Source of the DNA: Candidatus Hydrogenedentota bacterium
Lineage (GTDB): Bacteria > Hydrogenedentota > Hydrogenedentia > Hydrogenedentales > JAEUWI01
NCBI GenBank assembly: GCA_019637335.1
Contig: JAHBVV010000016.1
Location: 1 to 64,000 of the forward strand
Length of the DNA stretch: 64,000 bases
Direction: 5' to 3'
Shown: in pieces, positions 29,339 through 39,006 of the stretch
Layout of the letters: each line of letters starts with the position of its first letter
Position numbering within the stretch: the stretch's first letter is position 1
Notes under the pieces: generated by a model
What the model was told of the DNA's origin: nothing
The model's database searches: none
The model's input: the letters and a program-made list of their open reading frames with translations, nothing else
Program-made: the position numbers and the translations under genes

Positions 29339-30084
29339 GCGGGCTGCTCCGCGACGTTGTCCACAAGTTTCAGGAAGGCTTCCTGGAGGGTTCGCGCCCC
29401 CGCCCGCGCGCAGATCGCGTCCATCGTGTCCACGGCGAACAGATCGCCGGCGAAAATCAGGCCAACACGGTCGCAGAGCACTTCGGCCTCCGTCATGTAG
29501 TGGGTCGAGAAAATTATGCTGTGCCCGCGCTCCCGCGCGTGGAGAATGAAGTCGAGGATAGTCCGGCTCGTCATGATATCGAGCCCCAGGGTGGGTTCAT
29601 CCAGAATGAGCACCTTCGGGTCGTGCAGGATCACCCGCGCGATCGATACCTTCTGCGTCTGCCCCGTGGAAAGCGCTTCGCAGCGGCGGTGCAGGAAGGA
29701 TTCCATGTCCAGCATCCGCGCCAGTTCCTCGATCCGCGACGCGATCCGGTCATCGGGCATGCCGTAGAGGCGCCCGAAGTAATACAGCACTTCCGACGCC
29801 GTAAGGCGACCGTAGAGTTTGGTATTCCCAGACAGGAAGCCAATGTCCCGGCGGATGTCGTCACGCGCCTCGTCCGTGCGGACGCCGCCGATCCAGCAGT
29901 GCCCGGAGGTGGGGGAGATGATCGTCCCCAACATCCGCAGGAGGGTTGTTTTGCCCGCGCCATTGGGGCCAAGCAGGCCAAACACTTCGCCCGGATCCAC
30001 CGAAAATGTGGCGCCCTTCACCGCTTCCACCGCCGCGCCGCGGGGCGGATAAAAGACTTTTCGGAGGGATTCGGCGCGCAGCAT
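29335..30084 (-). CDS. ABC transporter ATP-binding protein (NatA-like)
   Basis: 249 residues. Walker A LLGPNGAGKTTLL (~36-48), signature LSTGQTQKVSIARVIL, Walker B VLILDEPTLGLD and the H-loop FSTHYMTEAEVL are complete. The N-terminus MLRAESLRKVFYPPRGAAVEAV is of the NatA/CcmA export group. ATG 30084 has AAGGAG five bases upstream. It overlaps the permease-protease gene by 4 bp and together they form an exporter. Confidence 0.93.
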   Translation of the reverse strand: MLRAESLRKVFYPPRGAAVEAVKGATFSVDPGEVFGLLGPNGAGKTTLLRMLGTIISPTSGHCWIGGVRTDEARDDIRRDIGFLSGNTKLYGRLTASEVLYYFGRLYGMPDDRIASRIEELARMLDMESFLHRRCEALSTGQTQKVSIARVILHDPKVLILDEPTLGLDIMTSRTILDFILHARERGHSIIFSTHYMTEAEVLCDRVGLIFAGDLFAVDTMDAICARAGARTLQEAFLKLVDNVAEQPA

Positions 30085-30176
30085 GGGTACTCCTTCTACT
30101 AAGCGGCCCGGAAAGCGTTGCAATTCCGCGCCGGGCATGTCAAGAGCGGTCCCGCGCAACCGGCGCCGCAATCCGC

Positions 30177-30944
30177 TCACTTCTTTCCGCGAAACACGGA
30201 ATCCACCACGTTGCGCAGGTATTGTTCGTCCGTGAGGCCAAGCGTCGCCTCCTCGGGAAACGCCGCTTTCTCGCGGAAATGCGCCGCAAGCCGGGCGTAC
30301 AGCGCGATCCGGTCCGCGGCCTCGAGCGTTTCCCGCCGGATCAGGGACTGCACAAGCAAATCCGCCTCTTCCGGGGCCACCTGCTGGCGCAGCCGCGCCT
30401 CGAGGTGGGGATACTCCCGGAAGGAATTGTACTTGCCCGGGAGCACCTGGTTGAAATCGGGCGCGGCATCCCGCGGGAGGCATGTAACAATGCAATTCGC
30501 CGCAATATCCCCGAGCCGCTGGTGGTGGCGGTTCAACAGCATGGTCAGCCCGCCCAACAGGTAGGCGACGGGCAGGCCGTCCACGAGGCGAAGCAGGTTG
30601 CGCAGCACAATCTGGCTCGGGTGCAGGCGCAGCCCGGAAATGTCCATCACGCGGAGCCGGAGGAGGCGCTTGCCGATGGTCTGGCCACGAAAGCGCCATT
30701 CCATCACGATGCGGTACGCGAAACTCGAGGCGAATATGAATAAAATCGCGACCGCCATCGCGATTCCGCCCACCAGCGTAAAAAGGTACGTGGTCCCGCT
30801 GATGACGGACGTCTGAAAGGCCGCCAGAATCGCGACATCCACCAGCCACGCCAGAAAACGGGTGAAGGGCCCCGCAAGATAAAGCGAAAACGCCACGCCC
30901 TCCGGCGTCCGTATCTCGATCTTACGGCGCAGGTCATTGATCAC
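30177..30944 (-). CDS. RDD family membrane protein
   Basis: 255 residues; an RDD domain of three helices (~20-150) contains PFTRFLAWLVDVAILAAF, MEWRFRGQTIGKRLLRLRVMD and RNLLRLVDGLPVAYLLG. A cytoplasmic helical tail follows. GTG 30944 has GGAGGA upstream and overlaps the SpoIIM gene by 11 bp. RDD and SpoIIM proteins recur next to MoxR-DUF58 operons; their role there is not established, though RDD proteins have been linked to ion homeostasis. Confidence 0.87.
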   Translation of the reverse strand: MINDLRRKIEIRTPEGVAFSLYLAGPFTRFLAWLVDVAILAAFQTSVISGTTYLFTLVGGIAMAVAILFIFASSFAYRIVMEWRFRGQTIGKRLLRLRVMDISGLRLHPSQIVLRNLLRLVDGLPVAYLLGGLTMLLNRHHQRLGDIAANCIVTCLPRDAAPDFNQVLPGKYNSFREYPHLEARLRQQVAPEEADLLVQSLIRRETLEAADRIALYARLAAHFREKAAFPEEATLGLTDEQYLRNVVDSVFRGKK

Positions 30945-31974
30945 GCGCGATCTCCTCCCGCGCGCCGACCGGCCCGGCCTCGCTTTCCGCGCCGCGGCCC
31001 GACCAGCCCAGGTAGGCCCAGAGCAACGCGAGTTCCGCGGTCCCGAAGGCGATCTTGATTTCATACGGGAGGAAGGGCTCGTGATATTGGGAAAAGAAGG
31101 CCTCCACGATGCCCGCCCAGACCAGCATCAGCGCAACGCCGGCAATCAGGGTGACGAGGTCCGGCCCCACGTCGCGCAGCCGGTCGCGCAGGGCGCGATC
31201 CGACCCGAATCCGATGAGGGTGTGCCCGAGCACGAGGCCCGCCTGGCCCGCCAGAAAGATGGCGGGCAGCTCGATGCTGCCGTGGGGAAGCAACCACCCC
31301 AGCAGGAACACCGTCTGCCCATCGGCCACATAGTCGAACGCCACCGCCCCCAGTATGATTCCGTTGTAAAACAGCAGCAGAAACGTGCCGAGGCCAAAGG
31401 TCATCCCGAGCGCCAGCGCGAATATACTCACGCGGATGTTGTTCTGCATCAGTTGTGCGGAAAAAAGGCTCCGGTGGCCTTGCATCCGATCGTCCGTGGC
31501 CGATTCTTCATTCGCTACGCGTTCCGACGGGGACCCCAGCAGGTGCTCGAAGGGCATCAGGGCGCCTTTCGCGTCGGGGTCGACGCCCACGACCAGGGCC
31601 CCGAAGAGCGCGCCCGCCAGGGTAACCGCCAGGGTAAGCTGGAACGCGCGAATATGGCGGCGAAACGTCGTGGGGAACGTAACGCGGATCCAGTGTGCGG
31701 CGTCGAACCGCGCGCGCCGTTGGCGAACTTCGTGGACCTCCGCATACGCGCGCGCGACCAGGTTTTCCAGGTACGCGCGGGTGGCCGGCTCCGCGGAAAA
31801 CGTCCGGATGCGGGCCAGATCCGAGGCGGTGCGCTGGTAGAGGTAGTTGAATCGCTTAACCTGGTCCAGCGTGAGCGCGTGGCCGGTGCGGCTCTCCAGC
31901 AGGTCCAGCGTGGCGTTCAATTCGCTCCAGTAGGGCGCTTCCGCCGCAATAAATCGTTCCAGGTCAATAATCAT
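30934..31974 (-). CDS. SpoIIM/DUF95 family membrane protein
   Basis: 346 residues. A helical N-terminal domain (RFNYLYQRTASDLARIRTFS) precedes about six membrane helices with the SpoIIM pattern: NNIRVSIFALALGMTFGLGT, LLFYNGIILGAV, LLPHGSIELPAIFLAGQAGL. The start ATG 31974 overlaps the DUF58 stop by 4 bp. In Bacillus SpoIIM supports peptidoglycan remodelling during engulfment; in this MoxR-type operon the function is unknown. Confidence 0.88.
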   Translation of the reverse strand: MIIDLERFIAAEAPYWSELNATLDLLESRTGHALTLDQVKRFNYLYQRTASDLARIRTFSAEPATRAYLENLVARAYAEVHEVRQRRARFDAAHWIRVTFPTTFRRHIRAFQLTLAVTLAGALFGALVVGVDPDAKGALMPFEHLLGSPSERVANEESATDDRMQGHRSLFSAQLMQNNIRVSIFALALGMTFGLGTFLLLFYNGIILGAVAFDYVADGQTVFLLGWLLPHGSIELPAIFLAGQAGLVLGHTLIGFGSDRALRDRLRDVGPDLVTLIAGVALMLVWAGIVEAFFSQYHEPFLPYEIKIAFGTAELALLWAYLGWSGRGAESEAGPVGAREEIARDQ

Positions 31975-33301
31975 AGTAATTGCCGCTGTTTTACGTTGAC
32001 GTACTGCGCCACCAGATCCCCGCAGAGCCGCTCGTGCGCCGTCAGGTGCATGTCCACGCCGTGCCGGTGCAGCGCGCGCTGGGTCTCCCGGAGGCTCTGC
32101 CACTGGAGATGTCCGCCGAGGTGGGCGTAGACGTCGTCATCGCCATGCGCTTCGGCGCTGAAGACGGGCCGGACATACGGCGGCGTGATCATGTTGACGA
32201 GGACCAGGTGCCGGTTCGAAAGCAGCTCCAGATTCCGCGTCAGGGTCTCGGCGAGCACGGGGTCGTCCAGGTTTGTTAGCAATACGACCAGCGCCCGGCG
32301 CCGCAGCCGCATCCGCAGGAATGCGCAGACCTCCTCGAAGTCGGGGTTTAGCAGCCGCGGCTGTAGCGCGCAGAGCGCCTCGCGGCACTGGGCGAAATGG
32401 GCGTGCCCCTTGCCCGCCCGGATAAAGGTGTGTACGCGGTCGCTGAATGTCGCGAGGCCAAAGAAATCGCCCTGTTTCTCCGCGGCCAGGCCCAGCAGAA
32501 GCGCCGCGCGCAGGAGGTGCTCCAGTTGGGGCTCCGCCGCCGCCCCGGGCAACGCGCGCGCGCTCAGGCGCGAGGCGTCCACCACAACATAGATCTCCTG
32601 GGTGCGCTCGATCTGAAACATCTTCGTCACCGGGTAGCCGCGCCGCGCCGTGGCCTTCCAGTGGATGTCTTCAAAACTGTCGCCCGGGAGGTAATCGCGC
32701 AGTTGTTCGAAATCCCGGCCCTTGCCCACCTGGCGCTGGGCGTGGATTCCGGCGCCCTGCCGGTTCAAGAATACCGAAGCGAGGCGGTTGCGCTCTTCGA
32801 TCAGGTTCGGATAGACCCGGATCTCCCCCCGGGCGGGTAGGGAGCAGCGAATGGTCCAGAGGCCAAGTGGCGAGGGGCGTTCCAGGCGCGCCCCGGACAC
32901 CGTGAAGCGCCCGCGTTCCCGGGGCGTACAGCGCCACGTCAGGGAATAGCGCCCCGGCTCGCCGGGCAGGCGAATCGACTGAACGGCGTCATCCGGCGCG
33001 ATTTCGGGCGGAAGGAGCAGGCCAACCCGCAAGGTGAGCCCGGGGCGCACGGGTTCTTCCACGGCAAGCGTGGCGGTATAGGCGCCCTCGCGCATCCGGG
33101 AGAATCGCGCAACTTCCGGGAGCTGTATCGTGAGCGCCGGCGCATAACGAAGGCCCGCGATCAGGTCCAGGACGGCCACCAGCGCGGCGGTCAGGGCCAG
33201 TGCGACGCATGGCAATGCGAGCGTTGGCGCGGCCGCGGCGATGATCGCCAGCGGAATTGCCGTCCAGGCGGTCCAGAACAAGAGTCTGTTCGCGGGGGCC
33301 G

Positions 33302-33305
<4 letters not shown>
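31971..33305 (-). CDS. DUF58 domain protein (first MoxR module)
   Basis: 444 residues. Two N-terminal membrane helices (~10-55), a beta region, then the DUF58/vWA-like core: FEQLRDYLPGDSFEDIHWKATARRG, IYVVVDASRLSA and VVLLTNLDDPVLAETL. The metal site is degenerate compared with true vWA domains. ATGA overlap with the MoxR gene upstream and the SpoIIM gene downstream. DUF58 proteins are presumed clients of MoxR ATPases. Confidence 0.9.
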
Positions 33306-34267
<962 letters not shown>

Positions 34268-34322
34268 GCGTTCGGTCCTTTCCGCGGCGCGTTGAGTCCC
34301 GCGCCATTTCCGCTGAATTCCA

Positions 34323-35708
34323 TTACTGCCGCCGCCTCATTTCGCGCACGAGACGATTGTACCGTTCCGAGATGGTTTCCCGCGCGCCGCCCGGCTCGCG
34401 GAGGCCGGCGTGAAGCGCCTCGACCGCATCGGCCCGGGGATGGCCGTGAAAATGCCCCCGCCATTCCTTCATGCACGTTTCGAGCAGTTGTCCCCGAGGG
34501 ATGAAACGCACCAGCAAGTTGTCCAGCCCTTCCTGGTGGCTTCGCGCGCTGCCCGCCGCCTCGCGCGGCGCGCGCTCCACACGGGGCAACAACGCCGTCG
34601 CGTTCTTCCACACAAACAGGCCGCCGATCAGGATAGCCGCCAGCAGGACCCCATGCAGGCGGTAACGCCGCACCAGGGTCATAATCCGGTCTCGTTGTTG
34701 CGTGCCCAGGTGCGCCTCGCTGAACAGGATCCGGCTCCGGTCGCCCGCGAGCCACGCGAGAAATCCGCTCGCCCGGTGCTTGCGCAGCGCCTCATTGCTC
34801 AAGAAGTAGGAGTCGCTGCACAATACAATGGAGCCCGATCCCAGAACCATCTCCATGGCCACGATCCACGGGCGCTCCGTACTGCCGCCCGGACGCAGGT
34901 AAACCGGATCCCAGCGCGGGGCCGCCCCGCGGAAATACAGGCCCGAGACGGAGGCGAGCACCGCTTCGATATTCTCCCGATCACCCGCGCGCACCGCGCC
35001 AAAGCCACCTTCGGCCTGCTGGAAATCGTAGGAAAAGCCCCAGCGCTCGGAAATATCGACCACTTTCGCATCCTCGTCCTTCTTGGCTCCCGCGCGCCCG
35101 TCTTCTGGGGCCTCGTCCGCGTCCGGCGGCGCGGCGGAGTCACCGGCGTGATTGGTTTCTGGGGCCTCCTCGGGATGCGTATCGTCTTGATCGTCCGCGG
35201 AACGGTCCGGCGGCTCGCTATCGCCTTCGTCGCCGGGCTCTTCGTCCATTTGATCGGAACTGGGTTTCTCGTCTGGCTCGTCGCGCGATTTCGAGGCGCG
35301 CTCCCGGACCTTCAAATCATCCAGCAAGAAGTTCAGCGCGAATCGGTCGGTCAACGGGCGGAAGGCAATCACAACCCGGCCGCCCTGCATCGCGAAGGCC
35401 TCCACATTCTCCAGCACTTCCACGGGATCCGGGCCCAGGCTGGCCCCCGCGATAAACAGCGCCGCGTCCTGCCCGTCCGGGATGCGATCGAAGGGCCGGA
35501 TGTACCGCTCCAGCGTGGTGTCTGGCAGCGCATCCAGGGCCTCGTAGAGCGCCATTGCGCCCTGGGGATCCGCGCGGTAGGTGGAGTACGGCGCGTACAC
35601 TTCGCCGGAGGCGGCGTGCAGCCGGAATACGGCGGCCACCGCGATCACGAAGCCCAGCAGCGCCGCCAGGCCCGCCGATATGACCCATTTCGCATTACTG
35701 AACCGCAT
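34323..35708 (-). CDS. DUF4350 domain protein
   Basis: 461 residues with an N-terminal helix (WVISAGLAALLGFVIAVAAVF), then a DUF4350 fold resembling a GATase/SLATT-like periplasmic domain: YRADPQGAMALYEALDALPD, ALFIAGASLGPDPVEV, GGRVVIAFRPL. An unusually long acidic Asp/Glu/Pro insert lies at ~140-215, followed by WGFSYDFQQAEGGFGAV and a second helix near 360. The acidic insert looks like a flexible linker. Its start overlaps the DUF4129 stop by 14 bp. Confidence 0.85.
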   Translation of the reverse strand: MRFSNAKWVISAGLAALLGFVIAVAAVFRLHAASGEVYAPYSTYRADPQGAMALYEALDALPDTTLERYIRPFDRIPDGQDAALFIAGASLGPDPVEVLENVEAFAMQGGRVVIAFRPLTDRFALNFLLDDLKVRERASKSRDEPDEKPSSDQMDEEPGDEGDSEPPDRSADDQDDTHPEEAPETNHAGDSAAPPDADEAPEDGRAGAKKDEDAKVVDISERWGFSYDFQQAEGGFGAVRAGDRENIEAVLASVSGLYFRGAAPRWDPVYLRPGGSTERPWIVAMEMVLGSGSIVLCSDSYFLSNEALRKHRASGFLAWLAGDRSRILFSEAHLGTQQRDRIMTLVRRYRLHGVLLAAILIGGLFVWKNATALLPRVERAPREAAGSARSHQEGLDNLLVRFIPRGQLLETCMKEWRGHFHGHPRADAVEALHAGLREPGGARETISERYNRLVREMRRRQ

Positions 35709-37500
35709 CGCGCAGGCGCTCCCGGCAGGTGTGCAATTCGTCCAGCGTTTCCGGCCCGGCCGTATGCTCCCCGTACCACACGCACTCGTAGATCAGGGCG
35801 CCCCGCGAAAAGGCCGCCGGCGCGCCGCCCAGAATGGCCGCGCGCCGGTTGATTTCGCGATCATAGTCGTAATTCGACTTGTGCCGGGCGATCCGGATGA
35901 TTTCCCGTCCCGCGAGGGTCGCGAGAATCGCAAAAAATGCTGCGCGGGATGCGAGACGGTATTCGCCCCGGGCCGCCAGTTCGCGCGCCAGTTGCAGCCA
36001 CTCGTCTTCCGGCAGGGCCGCCGCGCTGGTTTCTTCTTTTTCGATGTCGGGGCGCTCCGCGGGCGACGCCAGGGCGGGCTCCGCCGCGGGCTGGCGCGTG
36101 CGCCAGGTGCGCCATAGCAGGAAGACCGTGGCGAAGGTCAGCACAACGGCCAATAGTGCAATGAGCAGCCGTATCGACGGATTGAAGGCCCCCGTCCGCC
36201 ACCCGGATCCCCCGTCGGCGTTACCGCCACGGAGCCAGGTCATGAAACGGTCCCACATATCCTTGACGAAATCAATGGCGCGCTTGACTCCATCGCGAAT
36301 GGTCTCGCCCAGGTCGGCCAGGGCCCGGATTAGCCAGGGCGTATCCACGTTGGGGCTGGCCTCGCGCGGCATACGCCACGTGTACTTGATCTCGGCGAGT
36401 TCGCGCTCGATCGCCTCGTCGAGCGCGGCCTGGTCCACCTTGGGCGAGGCGGTTTGTGCGCCGGCGGGGGTTGATCCAAGCGCAAGCAGTAGCAACACAG
36501 CCGCGGCCCCGGCTGCCGCGGCCCGGTTCGCCTGGCGCCGCAGTGTCTCCAGCCGCACCCGCAAGTCCGCGCCCGTGCGCGTGGACGTCCCCTGGTGGCA
36601 GCGAAGTACGCAAGCGGCCTTTAAAATGGGGTCCAGACAGATATACGTGAGACAGGCCGCCAGCGCGGCCAGGGTGGGATTGCCCATGACCGCGCCCGGA
36701 TTCAGGGCGTACAGGGTTTGCGCGCCGGTGAGAATGTGAAAGAATTCGATGGCGAACGCGAGCCCGGTGAATACGTTCACGAATACGATACAGGGGAAGG
36801 GGGAGAGCGGCAGGACCGCCAGCAGGATGGCGCCGCCGTAGGCGTAGCCAATAAGCAGCACAAGCGGATCGTCCGAACCCGACGGCGCCAGCGCGTCCAG
36901 TAGCGGAAAACTCACAAGATATGTGAGCGCGCCGGTGCACACGAGCAGGGGGCTGCACGCCCAGAGCAGCATATGCGCCTGGCGCGGCCATCGCATGGCT
37001 TCCGTGCCGGCATTCAACACGATCTCGCGGCATCCAGACGGGCGCCCGTGTTCCAGCGCCGAGGCGTTCTGGTAGAAGGTCGCCGCGATCCCCATCGGGA
37101 TGATCGTCAGGAAGGCCGCCGGATACACGATCACCGCGGTCGCGTGCAGGGCCCCCTGGCGGCACAGGGCGTACAGCAATTCCGGCGCGCGCCAGCGTTC
37201 GGGGGCCGTATCATGAAGCCGCGCCGCCAGATGCATCGCAAAGCGCGCGTGCATGGCCTTCATCCACAAAAAGAGCAGCGCGAGTCCGAGCGCGCCGGCG
37301 CTCGCGTAGTGGTGCGCGAAGGCGCTGCTGGTCATCGCGGCCCAGTAGGCGAGGAGTCCCGCAATAAAGGGGAGGGTTCCGACCAGGTACAGCGATGCCG
37401 GCAGGGGGCCGGCGCGAACGATGAGCTCAAGCGCCGCCTCCGCCAGGACGAACGGAGACGCCGGCGGGGCGGCCTGCTCGGTTGCGCGCCGGAATTTCAT
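35695..37500 (-). CDS. Membrane protein with C-terminal DUF4129 domain
   Basis: 601 residues. The N-terminal half has five or six membrane helices of a Yip1-like arrangement. A second export-like segment (~345-370, AAGAAAVLLLLALGSTPAGAQ) leads to a stretch with KYTWRMPREASPNVDTPW and a helix at ~455. The last ~130 residues hold the DUF4129 pattern WLQLARELAARGEYRLASRA and INRRAAILGGAPAAF. It looks like a fusion of a membrane domain with a DUF4129 protein. ATG 37500 overlaps the upstream stop by 4 bp. Confidence 0.82.
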   Translation of the reverse strand: MKFRRATEQAAPPASPFVLAEAALELIVRAGPLPASLYLVGTLPFIAGLLAYWAAMTSSAFAHHYASAGALGLALLFLWMKAMHARFAMHLAARLHDTAPERWRAPELLYALCRQGALHATAVIVYPAAFLTIIPMGIAATFYQNASALEHGRPSGCREIVLNAGTEAMRWPRQAHMLLWACSPLLVCTGALTYLVSFPLLDALAPSGSDDPLVLLIGYAYGGAILLAVLPLSPFPCIVFVNVFTGLAFAIEFFHILTGAQTLYALNPGAVMGNPTLAALAACLTYICLDPILKAACVLRCHQGTSTRTGADLRVRLETLRRQANRAAAAGAAAVLLLLALGSTPAGAQTASPKVDQAALDEAIERELAEIKYTWRMPREASPNVDTPWLIRALADLGETIRDGVKRAIDFVKDMWDRFMTWLRGGNADGGSGWRTGAFNPSIRLLIALLAVVLTFATVFLLWRTWRTRQPAAEPALASPAERPDIEKEETSAAALPEDEWLQLARELAARGEYRLASRAAFFAILATLAGREIIRIARHKSNYDYDREINRRAAILGGAPAAFSRGALIYECVWYGEHTAGPETLDELHTCRERLRDAVQ

Positions 37501-37880
37501 GGCGCGTCCTCCACGCCGTCCCGGGCCGCGGGCGCCGCGTTGCCCAGCGCGCCGTTGAACGCGTCGTGAAAACTGGAAGGGAGCAAGAGGAGGGTTTGAC
37601 CGGCGGCGAAAAAAACCAGCCAAAGCACGGTCAGGGCCGCGACAAACTGAAAAAACGCGCGAAAGGGCACGATTCGGGCGGGCCGCTCTGCGGGCTCGGC
37701 CAGGGCTGCTTTCAGGCACCCGGCGCACAGCAGCCGGTGCTCGTGTTCCGTCACGCACTCCCGGCAAAAATGCCGGCGGCACGACGGGCAACGGGCGACC
37801 GCTTCGCGCTGGTCGTGATTAAAGCATTTCGTGTGCGTGAGGGAAGCCAAATACAGTCCTTCTGGAAGCTGTAGCCGCAT
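37497..37880 (-). CDS. Small B-box-like zinc finger membrane protein
   Basis: 127 residues. Cys/His-rich segment at ~18-55 (CFNHDQREAVARCPSCRRHF, then CRECVTEHEHRLLCAGC) resembles a B-box/zinc-ribbon finger, followed by one membrane helix (FFQFVAALTVLWLVFFAAGQTLLLL). ATG 37880 was chosen as the start of protein-like sequence; ATG 37922 is also possible and neither has a good ribosome-binding site. It overlaps the DUF4129 gene by 4 bp. Similar small finger-plus-helix proteins accompany rhomboid-like or regulatory membrane systems; the role here is unknown. Confidence 0.7.
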   Translation of the reverse strand: MRLQLPEGLYLASLTHTKCFNHDQREAVARCPSCRRHFCRECVTEHEHRLLCAGCLKAALAEPAERPARIVPFRAFFQFVAALTVLWLVFFAAGQTLLLLPSSFHDAFNGALGNAAPAARDGVEDAP

Positions 37881-37990
37881 GCCCGGCTTACCGGCCCCCG
37901 CGGGGCCCGGCCGGAGGCCCATCTGCCGCGTACTACAGTACCGATAGGCGCGCGCTACATCAAGTGGCCGCGCGCGGCCCCGGGCCGCCC

Positions 37991-38419
37991 TTAATTGCAC
38001 CCGTCTTCCCGGGAACAGCGCGTTCCCGGCGATTTCCGAAAAAGGAGCGCGGAGATGGCAAGGCGGTTGCGCGCGATGCGCCGGTACGCCCACCCCGCGC
38101 CCGGCAGTGCAAAGCACCAGGCGAAAAAGCGCCCGCCGGGCATCATGGCCAGCAACGGGGGAAAGGCTTTCTCGGCGGCAAAACAGCGCCCGTCGGGAAG
38201 CACCAGTTGCATCGCCTCCAGGCAATCCTCAAGCGATACCATCGGCGCGCGCCGCGATCGCTCCAAATCCTGGCAGGGCAGTGACTCCAGGCGATCGGGC
38301 GGTATGCGCTGCTCCAGCCAGCGCCGCGCGCGCTGGCAGAGCGGGCAATTCCCGTCATAAATCAGCAAGGCGGGCTCCGCCACGACGCCCGGCGGGCGCT
38401 CTGGCGCGGCCTTGGTCAT
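37991..38419 (-). CDS. DCC-family thiol-disulfide oxidoreductase-like protein (DUF393)
   Basis: 142 residues with the DUF393 hallmark YDGNCPLCQRARRWLE at ~20, giving a CxxC motif, and WAYRRIARNRLAISALL near the C-terminus. A thioredoxin-like redox role is inferred for the family. It overlaps the preceding zinc-ribbon gene by 4 bp, which places it in the operon driven from 38979. Confidence 0.85.
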   Translation of the reverse strand: MTKAAPERPPGVVAEPALLIYDGNCPLCQRARRWLEQRIPPDRLESLPCQDLERSRRAPMVSLEDCLEAMQLVLPDGRCFAAEKAFPPLLAMMPGGRFFAWCFALPGAGWAYRRIARNRLAISALLFRKSPGTRCSREDGCN

Positions 38420-38952
38420 TTCTCGCGTTTCTTGCGGAGTTGATCCGGAATCACCATCCGGTTGCCGAGCCGACCGCCCTGGGGGGGCGCGGGCAACTCG
38501 GGCACGATCACTTTCCGCCGCTGTTTCGCGGATTTTCGCCGTTCTTCCACCGCGTCGATCACATCGTTCATTTCCGTGCTGTCACGGGCCATGATGCGCG
38601 CGCGCATTTCGTGCATCGCGGTGGCGCATTCCCGGTCCAGCGCCATCAGACACTTGCGACAGAGGCGCTTGGTTTCGCTGATGGCCGGCGCCCCGCAGCG
38701 GCCGCATTTCGCGTCGGAGTCGTGGGCGATGTTCTCGATTCGCCCCTCGCGCAGCATGCGGAGCACACAGTCGAAAGAGACGTCGGCCTCCAGCGCCACC
38801 TGTTCCGCGGTCATATCCGGCGCCCGCAGCAGCGCATCGCGAATCCGGGCGTAGTCCGCGTCCTCCGCGGGCTGGCAGGCATTGCACACCTCGGACAGAA
38901 TCCGGTTGTACAATTTGTTGCAGCGCGCGCATTTGGCAAGTCGGACGTTCAA
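38416..38952 (-). CDS. Two-zinc-ribbon / helix-turn-helix protein (YvyF-like layout)
   Basis: 178 residues. First CxxC pair KCARCNKLYNRILSEVCNAC (~8-27), a helix-turn-helix-like segment (TAEQVALEADVSFDCVLRML), then a second zinc ribbon CGRCGAPAISETKRLCRKC (~83-101) and a basic tail. The layout resembles YvyF/TIGR03826 proteins of flagellar operons, though no flagellar genes are here. Start TTG 38952 has GGGAGA upstream and lies 3' of the promoter; the GTG at 38976 overlaps the predicted transcript start. It opens the minus-strand run. Could be a DNA- or RNA-binding regulator of it. Confidence 0.7.
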   Translation of the reverse strand: MNVRLAKCARCNKLYNRILSEVCNACQPAEDADYARIRDALLRAPDMTAEQVALEADVSFDCVLRMLREGRIENIAHDSDAKCGRCGAPAISETKRLCRKCLMALDRECATAMHEMRARIMARDSTEMNDVIDAVEERRKSAKQRRKVIVPELPAPPQGGRLGNRMVIPDQLRKKREK

Positions 38953-38978
38953 TCGAATTCTCCCGCGTTTCACCACCT

Positions 38979-38987
38979 AGTATACCA
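38979..38987 (-). promoter_or_regulatory. Extended -10 promoter opening the DUF58/MoxR run
   Basis: On the minus strand TGG-TATACT, with a predicted start near 38972 and the TTG start at 38952. Being first in a run of ATGA-overlapping genes, it could drive the whole set. Confidence 0.6.
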
Positions 38988-39006
38988 CCCATGGTAGCCT
39001 GAACGG